This document shows positions 19,523 to 27,700 of a DNA stretch of 64,000 nucleotides, piece by piece. The DNA is from JAGQKC01 sp965223675 (GTDB lineage: Bacteria; Nitrospirota; Nitrospiria; Nitrospirales; UBA8639): NCBI GenBank assembly GCA_965223675.1, contig OZ245013.1:4278001-4342000 (forward strand), given 5' to 3'. Position 1 is the stretch's first letter, and each line of letters starts with the position of its first letter. The notes beneath the pieces are model-generated. The model did not search any database and was not told where the DNA came from. It worked only from the letters and a program-made list of their open reading frames with translations. Both the position numbers and the translations under genes were made by a program.

Positions 19523-20167
19523 ATGTCTGTAACGACACTGATTCGTAAGACATTCGCGGTTCCTCCCTTATCCTGCAATTGTTCGATAATCGGGGATTCA
19601 AAAACCAGGCAAGCGGTTATTGTCGATCCGGGTGGGAATGCTGATCGAATTCTGAGGGAGGTTGATGCGCTTGGTTTTACGATTGCAATGATTCTCCACA
19701 CTCATGCGCATTTCGATCATTTTTTGGCTTCTGGAGCGATACAGGAAGCTACACAGGCTACAATATGCCTTCATCACGATGATCGACAACTCTGGGATAT
19801 GTTGGACGTACAGTGTCAGATGTTTGGAGTGCCCTATAACCCGGTGCCACCACCTGACATGTGGCTAGCTGACGAAGAACCGTTGGCTATAGGGAACGAA
19901 GTGAGTACAGTTATACATACGCCAGGCCATACTCCCGGGTCTTTGTGCTTTTACTTTCCTCAAAGCAATCTCGTACTTTCTGGTGATACCCTGTTTCGTG
20001 GAGGAATTGGACGAACAGATTTGTGGGGAGGAGATTCGCGAGCGATAGAGCGCTCTATTCGGGACCGCCTGTATACCCTTGATGAACATACCGTTGTTGT
20101 GCCTGGGCACGGTCCCGAGACTTTGATCGGGGCTGAGCGTCAATCCAATGCATTCATTTCTGGGTAA
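19523..20167 (+). CDS. MBL-fold metallo-hydrolase (glyoxalase II-like)
   Basis: Soluble di-metal hydrolase of the YcbL/glyoxalase-II-like group. The metal-binding motif is T60-H61-A-H63-F-D65-H66, followed by HTPGHTPGS (ligand His), SGDTLF (bridging Asp) and VVPGHG (last His). All ligand positions are filled. The RTDLWGGD stretch is typical of the YcbL subgroup. At 214 residues it lacks the C-terminal glutathione-binding domain of true glyoxalase II, so the substrate is a small thioester or related ester. Likely co-transcribed with the next gene 41 bases downstream. Confidence 0.88.
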   Translation: MSVTTLIRKTFAVPPLSCNCSIIGDSKTRQAVIVDPGGNADRILREVDALGFTIAMILHTHAHFDHFLASGAIQEATQATICLHHDDRQLWDMLDVQCQMFGVPYNPVPPPDMWLADEEPLAIGNEVSTVIHTPGHTPGSLCFYFPQSNLVLSGDTLFRGGIGRTDLWGGDSRAIERSIRDRLYTLDEHTVVVPGHGPETLIGAERQSNAFISG

Positions 20168-20208
20168 TAGTTGTCATGAAGACGTGGCCATAGCAAGGAG
20201 AACCCATT

Positions 20209-20721
20209 ATGAAAGGCTTTATCATTGTCAGATGGATCTTGATTCTGGGCCTTAGTGTGTGGATAGGCGAACATGTTTCAGCTCAAGAAACGTCAGAAGC
20301 TCCAGATGAAGTCGTGATTGAAAAGGTAGAAGTTCAAATATCTTCTCAAGGGCCTGTCGTGTTATTAGAAGTGGGAGAACAGGCTATCCCTATTTATGTC
20401 GATCCTACCGTGGCTGGTTCAATTCAGGGGGCGTTAAGTGGCTTGATGTTTCCACGACCTCTCTCTCATGATCTTATGCATACGATCTTAGAGGCATATA
20501 GTGTTGCGGTTGATCGAGTCTATATTTCCTTAAAGGACGGAATATATTATGCGACCATGACACTGTCGTTGAATGGCCAAACGAAAATCTTTGACAGTCG
20601 GTCATCAGACGCCATTGCTCTGGCCATTCATTTTCATACTCCAATCGTCGTGTCGCGGGACTTACTTGAGTCTGCTGGAAAGCCATTAGGGAGAGATGAC
20701 AATCAAAAAGTGCTATTATAG
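20209..20721 (+). CDS. Exported bifunctional-nuclease-domain (DUF151) protein
   Basis: DUF151/BFN-fold protein. After a signal peptide (hydrophobic 5-24, cleavage near VSAQE) comes the compact domain with VVLLEVGEQAIPIYVDPTVA, a HDLMHTILEAY helix and the diagnostic DSRSSDAIALAIHFHTPIVVS segment near residues 130-150. Plant and bacterial relatives have been described as DNase/RNase, but many prokaryotic members are uncharacterised. An exported form is less usual than the cytosolic one. GGAG precedes the ATG. Confidence 0.8.
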   Translation: MKGFIIVRWILILGLSVWIGEHVSAQETSEAPDEVVIEKVEVQISSQGPVVLLEVGEQAIPIYVDPTVAGSIQGALSGLMFPRPLSHDLMHTILEAYSVAVDRVYISLKDGIYYATMTLSLNGQTKIFDSRSSDAIALAIHFHTPIVVSRDLLESAGKPLGRDDNQKVLL

Positions 20722-20866
20722 ATTTTTTGATGATGTATTTCGTGGTGCTGAAAGCTGAAAATTTGCTCATATTCAACCTCTTCTGCGGATTAATCTCTAC
20801 GTAGTATTTCATGGCTAAGATTCTGAATTTGTGTGCCGTTTTCGTATGAATCAAGGAAAATCCTTC

Positions 20867-20895
20867 TTGCGTCCTGTTGTAGCATATGCTATAAC
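20867..20895 (+). promoter_or_regulatory. Candidate sigma70 promoter of the small cupredoxin gene
   Basis: TTGCGT (20867-20872), 17-base spacer, TATAAC (20890-20895). It sits about 105 bases upstream of the cupredoxin ATG, in the 278-base gap after the DUF151 gene, which otherwise shows no gene. Confidence 0.45.
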
Positions 20896-20999
20896 CAACC
20901 CTCTTTTTGAGATTGAGCAATCAGGGTAACTGGAAGGCCCTTCGTTTTAGAACTGGTAACTTACTTATTATTAACAAGCTTTTCATGGGGAGGTAGGCG

Positions 21000-21494
21000 A
21001 TGCACAGAGTGCTTCTATCCGTCCTTTTAAGTCTTGTGCTAGTTGCGGCTGGATCGACGGTTGCACTAGCCCTTCAGTCTGGTGGTGTCGAAATCGGTGA
21101 TCTCGAGTCGGGGTCGGTAGTTGGGCAATCTTTTAAAGCCTTGGACGTCGATCTTGAGTTTACGATCATGAATGTTGGTGGGAAGAAAGTCATCTACCCA
21201 CCCACGTCCGTTTTAAACTTGACAAGTTCAGGAACTGGTGGACGTGCTGGTCGTCCAGTCTTGCTTAAAGTTACCAACGCGCTTGATGGTGACCATGGCT
21301 TTGACCTTTCGGCAGATTCGGCCTTTGCCGGGCCAACATCCATGCACGTCAAAATTGTGTTAAAGCCTGGAGAAACCAAGTACATCGGGATCCCAACCAG
21401 TGATCTGACCTACGTCACGACCAGCAATACGTTGAACTACAAGTGCCAACTTCATGACGCCCACTTGGGTGGTCAGCTGCTGATCTTACGATAG
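21000..21494 (+). CDS. Exported cupredoxin-like protein
   Basis: Small periplasmic blue-copper-like protein, 164 residues, with a clear signal peptide (hydrophobic 5-25, ending ALALQ). The mature domain is a beta sandwich with candidate ligands H99 (in DGDHGF) and C149-x2-H152-x2-H155 near the C-terminus. In plastocyanin-type sites the last ligand is usually Met; here a His occupies the spot three residues after H152, so the site may be unusual. GGGGAGG precedes the ATG. It is probably a single-gene unit, bounded by its own promoter and by a strong terminator. An electron-carrier role is inferred. Confidence 0.7.
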   Translation: MHRVLLSVLLSLVLVAAGSTVALALQSGGVEIGDLESGSVVGQSFKALDVDLEFTIMNVGGKKVIYPPTSVLNLTSSGTGGRAGRPVLLKVTNALDGDHGFDLSADSAFAGPTSMHVKIVLKPGETKYIGIPTSDLTYVTTSNTLNYKCQLHDAHLGGQLLILR

Positions 21495-21542
21495 ATGTTG
21501 TGAGCTTGATAACATAAAACATCGTTAAAAAATTGCGGTGTA

Positions 21543-21582
21543 AAAAAGCCCCACTCTTCATCATGAAAGAGTGGGGCTTTTT
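21543..21582. terminator. Bidirectional Rho-independent terminator
   Basis: Perfect 16-base inverted repeat (left arm 21543-21558 AAAAAGCCCCACTCTT, right arm 21567-21582) with an 8-base loop. A-run and T-run flank the stem, so it can end the cupredoxin transcript and the convergent minus-strand gene. Confidence 0.9.
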
Positions 21583-21603
21583 GTTTTGAATGTGATATAA
21601 AAA

Positions 21604-21942
21604 TTAGACTTCTTCTTCTTGTTTGCAATCTACGTTTGCTCCCAACGGAATCTTTTGAGCCGCAAAAAGTTCTCCATTGATGAGGAGAAGCAGGAATCGT
21701 TGTTGTGCGTTTTCTATGTTAGCCTCGCCTTGAAGAGTCGTGTTAATATCGACCAATATTTCTTTTTTCGATTCTGTTGTCGTATCGTTGATCACCCAAA
21801 AGAAGTGACTGCCTTTGGGGTAGAGTGCCTCGACAAAGCTATTAATGGCATGTGAGAGGTTTGAAAGGTTGGCCAGGCTGGTAGAGGATGGACCTAATAA
21901 CAAAACCAATACAGTAAGAGTCATAACTAAGGCACGTATCAT
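21604..21942 (-). CDS. Hypothetical exported protein, 112 aa
   Basis: Not recognised. The N-terminus (IRALVMTLTVLVLLLG then SLANL) is a signal peptide. The mature part of about 85 residues has no motif I know and ends in an acidic tail with a single Cys. AGGAGG lies just upstream of the ATG. Convergent with the cupredoxin gene and sharing its terminator; upstream it faces a long AT-rich spacer. Confidence 0.6.
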   Translation of the reverse strand: MIRALVMTLTVLVLLLGPSSTSLANLSNLSHAINSFVEALYPKGSHFFWVINDTTTESKKEILVDINTTLQGEANIENAQQRFLLLLINGELFAAQKIPLGANVDCKQEEEV

Positions 21943-22338
21943 ATTGAGCCTCCTTATTTGTTGGGTCGGTATGTATGTCTTTAGCTAATAGTCATAGTTA
22001 TGGTGCATAGAAACTTATCGGGAGATTTCTTGAAAATTTCAATTCTCTTACATAGTCTTAGTGTATTTTGAGTAAAGTGAAAGAAATCTCGTCATCTATC
22101 TTTAATAATTCGAGATATTATCGATAGATGTGAGGATCTTTTCTTAATTTGGACGGTTCAACATGTTCTGTGCCTCGATAAATTGATTGAACTCTTTAGT
22201 CATCGAACTTTTTTCTTCTGCAAGGATTAAAGCTGACTTCTTTACTCATATTTTACAATGGGTATCTCATTAAGTCTTCGTTCATTATAGAAAAAATCTA
22301 CCCTATAGATATATGCCCAAGCTAGTTGATTAGCCTGT
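21943..22338. other. AT-rich divergent intergenic region
   Basis: 396 bases between a minus-strand and a plus-strand gene. Strongly AT-rich with many short T-runs. I found no reading frame, tRNA or long hairpin; promoters for both flanking genes presumably lie here but no convincing -35/-10 pair stood out. Confidence 0.4.
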
Positions 22339-22827
22339 ATGTCTTCATTTTTTCAGGGAAAACCAAATAAAAAGCGATTAGTGTTTTTAGTCCTCATGTC
22401 TCTGCTCCTTATTAGTGGAGCCCTACTTTTTAATCGACCTGAACAAACGAAAGTTATTCATGTATCCTTTCCCAGTGGCCAAATCATTAAGGCAGAAGTG
22501 GCCGATACCCCTGAGAAATTACTGTTTGGCCTCGCATTTCGAGATCATATCCCTGCTGATGGAGGGATGCTGTATATCTTCGGTGAATCAGCCGCCCACC
22601 AAGTCTGGACCAAGGAGTTTCGTGTTCCCGTTGATATAATCTGGGTAGATGAAAGTAAAGTGGTGGTCCATGTCATCGAGGCTGCTCCCCCGTGCTCGAG
22701 CGATCCGTGTCCGTGGTATGGTCCACCTCCGAATAATGCTCGGTATGTGATTGAGACAGATGCAGGGTTCGTCAACAGGGAAAAAGTTGAGCCTGGGATG
22801 CAATTGAAATTTATTCTACGCATGTAG
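22339..22827 (+). CDS. DUF192 family exported protein
   Basis: DUF192 protein with an N-terminal membrane anchor or signal (residues 14-32). Family features appear in order: KAEVADTPEKLLFGLAFRD, GGMLYIFGE, a QVWTKEFRVPVDIIWVDE segment, and RYVIETDAGFVNREKVEPG at the C-terminus. Function of the family is unknown; members are typically exported. The CSSDPC stretch could form a disulphide. It begins a compact run with the Rieske, chagasin-like and aminotransferase genes. Confidence 0.85.
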   Translation: MSSFFQGKPNKKRLVFLVLMSLLLISGALLFNRPEQTKVIHVSFPSGQIIKAEVADTPEKLLFGLAFRDHIPADGGMLYIFGESAAHQVWTKEFRVPVDIIWVDESKVVVHVIEAAPPCSSDPCPWYGPPPNNARYVIETDAGFVNREKVEPGMQLKFILRM

Positions 22828-22864
22828 CAAAGACCTAGTTAAGGGCTGTCTAGAAGGATGAACC

Positions 22865-23227
22865 GTGGAATCTGAAAATCGCGATCAAGAGACGAATCTA
22901 GAAGGATTTATTCCCATCGCTCGTATCAACGAGGTTCCGGAGGGGAAAGGGCGGGTGGTGAAAGTAAAGGATAAGTCTGTGGCTCTCTTTCATGTGGCTG
23001 GCCGTTTTTATGCTATCAATAATATCTGTCCGCACCAGGGTGGTCCACTAGGCAAGGGGAAGGTCAAGGGGTATCTCGTTACTTGTCCGTGGCATGATCT
23101 ACAGTTCGACATTCGTAATGGGTTTGGCGCGGATGGCGGAGGCAATGGTGTCGGATGTTACGAAGTGCGTGTCGAAGGCGATCAGGTTTATGTCTGTCTC
23201 CAGACTCGAGATGTATGGGCTTTATAG
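22865..23227 (+). CDS. Rieske [2Fe-2S] ferredoxin-like protein
   Basis: Small soluble Rieske protein (120 residues) of the NirD/ferredoxin type. Cluster ligands are C55-x-H57 and C74-x2-H77 in CPHQGG and CPWHDLQFD. GTG start at 22865, 37 bases after the DUF192 gene. It has no oxygenase or reductase domain, so it probably acts as an electron carrier for a partner encoded elsewhere. Confidence 0.9.
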   Translation: MESENRDQETNLEGFIPIARINEVPEGKGRVVKVKDKSVALFHVAGRFYAINNICPHQGGPLGKGKVKGYLVTCPWHDLQFDIRNGFGADGGGNGVGCYEVRVEGDQVYVCLQTRDVWAL

Positions 23228-23288
23228 AGGGTCTCGCCATGATTGGGGAATGGCAGGTTCTCGATAATGACAAGTGAGGTTGAGGAGT

Positions 23289-23624
23289 ATGGATCAGCAA
23301 GTAGGGAATGAAGCAACAGATTCAGCAAAGCACGTGGGAGTGAGAAATCTTCGAGTAAAGAAAGGGGCAACGTTTTCGATAAATTTATGGGAAGATCGGA
23401 CTCGGGGTGAACAGTGGGTACCCTCATACGATTCAACGGCCTTGGCGCTAATCGAAGACGACTTTCTTCGTACGATGAGCAATAATGCTGTTGACTCCGG
23501 TCGTCGAGCATTCGAGTTCCAGGCGTTGCAAGTAGGACGGCATACACTTGAATTTAGTAAGAGGATGGCTTGGAAGTTTACGTCTGAAGACCGCCGAATT
23601 TTTTCAATCAATATAGAAGTGTGA
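23289..23624 (+). CDS. Chagasin-like (I42 inhibitor fold) small protein
   Basis: About 111 residues from the ATG at 23289, which has AGGAG just upstream; a GTG at 23274 would add five residues. Cytosolic by appearance. The order GATFSINLWEDRT, then RAFEFQALQVGRHTLEFSKRMAWK and a final beta strand resembles the chagasin/I42 cysteine-protease-inhibitor fold. The canonical NPTTGY loop is not preserved, so inhibitory activity is doubtful. Located between the Rieske and aminotransferase genes. Confidence 0.45.
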   Translation: MDQQVGNEATDSAKHVGVRNLRVKKGATFSINLWEDRTRGEQWVPSYDSTALALIEDDFLRTMSNNAVDSGRRAFEFQALQVGRHTLEFSKRMAWKFTSEDRRIFSINIEV

Positions 23625-23645
23625 ACAACAGACCGAGAAGACTCT

Positions 23646-24509
23646 ATGCCTAATATTGGTTATGTGAATAGTCAGTTTATGCCCCTGGAGAAGGCGAGTG
23701 TCTCGGTTGAAGATCGAGGCTATCAATTTGGCGATGGCGTGTATGAAGTGATCCGCACGTATCGTGGCTGTCCTTTTGGCATGCAAGAGCATTTAGATCG
23801 TTTGGAGCGCAGTGCGCGTGAAATCCAAATTTCCCTTCCTCTAAAAAGGGAAGAGTGGGAAGCTACGATCCTTCAGGGGATTCACAAGAGTGGCTATGAT
23901 AATTGCAAAGTTTACATTCAAGTCACAAGGGGAACGGCGGCTCGAGAACATCAATTTCCCTCTTCTCTTATTCCTACGATTCTTATGACATTCAGAGAGA
24001 TGCCAGACATGGACAAGCGATATCAAACTCAGGGAGTTCATGCGATCACGCTTCCTGATATTCGTTGGGGAAGATGTGATATTAAAAGCCTCAATCTTCT
24101 TCCCAATGTCTTAGCCAAGCAGAAGGCCGCAGAAGTTGGAGCCTTTGAGGCCATTTTGGTGCGAGATGGGATCGTCACAGAGGGAGCCTCGAGCAACGTG
24201 ATGAGCGTGCAAGGTGGTGTTGTCAGTACCCCTGTGTTGAATCACCAGGTTTTAGCTGGAATTACACTAACGCGAGTTGTCGATATTGCTCGTCAAAAGG
24301 GCTATGAAGTTCATGAGAGAGTGATCCTTGTTAAGGAACTTGATAATGCCGATGAGCTATTTCTTGTGGGGACAACGATTGAAATCTTGCCAGTCACTCG
24401 GCTCAATAGCCGCGCCATTGGCAGTGGTCTGCCTGGTCCTGTCACCAGATCTTTACAAGTGGCGTTTTCTGAAGTTGTTGAAAAATCATCAACAATTTCC
24501 ACACACTAA
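23646..24509 (+). CDS. dat: D-amino-acid aminotransferase (class IV, PLP)
   Basis: Fold-type IV aminotransferase interconverting D-alanine/D-glutamate and their keto acids, supplying peptidoglycan precursors. Typical segments: SVEDRGYQFGDGVYEVIRTY near residue 18, TRGTAAREHQFP near residue 97, catalytic K147 in CDIKSLNLLPNVLAK, and TEGASSNV near 180. The R-x-H pair in the TRG segment points to the D-amino-acid branch rather than to branched-chain aminotransferase, though IlvE-type activity cannot be excluded. Length (287) is normal. Starts 21 bases after the preceding gene. Confidence 0.87.
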   Translation: MPNIGYVNSQFMPLEKASVSVEDRGYQFGDGVYEVIRTYRGCPFGMQEHLDRLERSAREIQISLPLKREEWEATILQGIHKSGYDNCKVYIQVTRGTAAREHQFPSSLIPTILMTFREMPDMDKRYQTQGVHAITLPDIRWGRCDIKSLNLLPNVLAKQKAAEVGAFEAILVRDGIVTEGASSNVMSVQGGVVSTPVLNHQVLAGITLTRVVDIARQKGYEVHERVILVKELDNADELFLVGTTIEILPVTRLNSRAIGSGLPGPVTRSLQVAFSEVVEKSSTISTH

Positions 24510-24737
24510 TTCTTCCAGTCACAGATCAAAATAGAGAGTGCTACCTAGGCGTCTAATGTTTCTCCCCTTATCGACTACAAAGACTTGACTCTCAACTGCG
24601 TTTTTAAGTACCTTTTCCCCTCTCACCAAGAGGTGTGTCACTAATTTCACGTGACTGAACATTACATATTTTTATGACTTAAATGAATCAATTGAATTGT
24701 TCTTAGGAATTTCTTTTCCTGTTAAGGAGGCCGGTCC

Positions 24738-27700
24738 ATGTTGTATCAGAAGGTTTCAATGCATCTATCACGTAGATGGCTTGGTGTACTCATCGCTACC
24801 TTGCTGTTTATGCCGCTCGTTTCAGTTTCTGCTGAAAATACGGATTCAGAGACCATGGTTCATAAGACGGGGATGACTCATCAAGACACCCCGACTTGGG
24901 CAGAAAAATTAAAGGGTCAGACCATTGTAGAAAACTCGGTGGAAGGCCGGGCCGAACGCGCTGCGTTAGTTGAGCTTCAACATCAACGATTGATGGAGCA
25001 AATGGAACGGGAGACGGCGCATTCTCTAAACAGCGGGGCATTTAATACGATGTCCATGATGCATCAATATGGCGCCGGGAAAGAAAATGGTCTCCTCATG
25101 TCCGACACAGGCCTCGAGCCGGTTTCCGGCAAAGGTGGCCTCTGTCCGAAGACAGCCCCTGTGAAGCATTACGACATTTCAGCCATTAATGCAGAAGTCA
25201 CACTGAATCAATGGCTGGATTACTATCCAGGGTACATGTATGTGCTGACCGAAAACATTGAGAAAGTTCGTGAAGAAGAGGAGAAGAATGCGGAAGCCCG
25301 AGAATCTGAAGGACATCTTGACCCGGGTGGCGTCAAAAACGGCATTCAAGACCAGTGGATTCAGCCTCTGGTGATTCGAGGAAATCAGGGAGATTGTGTC
25401 AAATTCACATTGAGAAATAAACTTGAGTTTGGAGAGGATGTCAGCCTTCACATCAATGGTTCAGACATGGTGATGAGCAAGACCGGTCAGCCTGCTACGA
25501 CAACCAACCCTGATGCGATCGCTGTCGGTGAGGTCGAAGAAGATGAGGAGGAAGAAGGGGAAGGGCCACAAGGATCTTCGGAGATCGAGATGGAATGGTA
25601 CATCCATCCAGATGCCCAAGAAGGCGCGAAGCAGTTCCACTCTTATAGTAATGACCGTGAGTTGACCGTTCTAGGAATGATGGGAGTGTTCGTGGTAGAG
25701 CCGGCAGGATCCAAATATTGGGAGCCACTGGGCACAGGTCCGGCGACAGAGGCAAGGAGCGGTTGGCAGGTGATGATCGATACGCCGAACGGCCCAGATT
25801 TTAGGGAGTTCGTTCTCATTTATCATGAAATCGGAGACGAAGCGTTTCGCCCGGTGAACAAGCACGGAGATTTCTTGCCGCAACGAGACCCGCTGACTGA
25901 CACCTATCGTCCCGGAGCACGTGCATTAAATTTTCGAAGCGAACCGTTTGGTATTAACAACATGCATGTGCAGCATGAATACTTTGGGTTTGAAGATGAA
26001 TCGATGGGGTACAGCAGCTATACATACGGAGATGCCTCTCCAACGATTCCGCGAAGTTATCTAGGGGATCCAGCCAAGTTTCGCATCGTCCATGGCGGGT
26101 CAGAAGTATTCCACTCTCATCATCCCCATGGTGGTTCGATCCGATGGCAACGAAGCCCACGGGCCACACAAATGCCGGTATGGAACACTGGGCAAACTGG
26201 GCCAGTGAAGTATCCAGTAATTCGAACAAAGTCAGACCGAGTTGACGTTGAAGTGATCGGGCCCTCAGAAGCTCTGGATCTTGAGACGGAATGCGGTTCT
26301 GGGCTTTGTCAATGGTTAGCAGGAGACTTTTTGTTCCATTGTCATGTTGCCCATCACTATGTATCTGGAATGTGGGGCTATTGGCGTGTGTACAACACCC
26401 TTCAGGTTCCTGGATTTCACAACGATGTCATGCCACCATTACGAGAGTTGCCCGACCGCCTGGATCGAATCCATAAACCCGTGAGTTCTGACAAGCTGAT
26501 CGGAAAAACAGTCAATTGGTTCGGGACGAAATTTAAAATTGTGGAGAGCGGCAAGAGCGATTGGAAGTCCAACCCAAGAGTCGTGAACATTAAGGATTGG
26601 GTGGAGATGCAATTAGTGACGCAGGGGAAGCCTGGCCATAAAGATGATCAAGAAGGTCAATTAAAGTCCTATGATGCGACGGTGATGGACTGGGTTTGGG
26701 ATGGTAAGAAGGCCATGAGTGAAAAGGAAGCTGATATCGGGCCCAATCCGAAGTATCATCCAGAATGGCAGGGATATAAGCCTGGTGAACGAAGGGTCAT
26801 CTGGTTTGAACCCACGACGGGGAAGGTGGCCTGGCCGTGGTTAACACCACACTTCGGAAAGCGGGTTCCCTTCTCTCCGGATCACAATCCTGCCCCATGG
26901 TTAGAAATGATACATGTTGATGATGAAGGTAAACGGACGGTGGATCCTGCGAAGCCTGGAGAAAATGGCCGCTGGAGTCTCTGCCCTGAGAGAGCAGGTT
27001 CACAAGAATACAACATTCACTTCATCAAATTGCCTGTTGAATTAACCGCGGCTCACGGAGATCAGGAAGCGATCGTTGATCCTAACGGTCTTCTGTATGT
27101 TGTGCACGACGAAGAAAAAGCGATCCGAGCGAATAATGATTTGAAGTTTCCGCTCGTGATTCGTGCCAATATGTATGATTGTATGGATTGGACGTTGACC
27201 AGCGAATGGGAAGACGACGATATCACGAATTTCCAATCGTCGAAGATTAATACGCATTTCCACTTTGTTCAGTTTGACAATCAATCTTCAGATGGTGTGA
27301 TTTCTGGTTTTTCGTATGAACAATCCATGCGGCCCTTTACGATGTTTGAAAAGAAAAAGAAAAAAGGGTTGCCCGTTCCGATGAATTCTAAATTCACCAA
27401 AGCGGCCAAGAAAGGTGAACGAACCATCCATCTCACGAATGCGAAGCAGTATCATGTTGGAACATTGGTGTTGGTGGGTGCCGATAACGTTGGGCACGAT
27501 GAGATACGAAGGATCGTGGCCATTGGCGGTTCTGGCGGCAGCTCTGCTGTAGCGTCATCCTCAAGCGGTGGAGACTATACGGTGAGCCCCGGAGATACGT
27601 TGGGTAAAATTGCCAACTCGCTTGGAACTTCCGTTTCAGCTTTAAAAGAGATGAATGGTTTATCAGATAAAAACCTTATTATGGTTGGCCAGAAGTTAAA

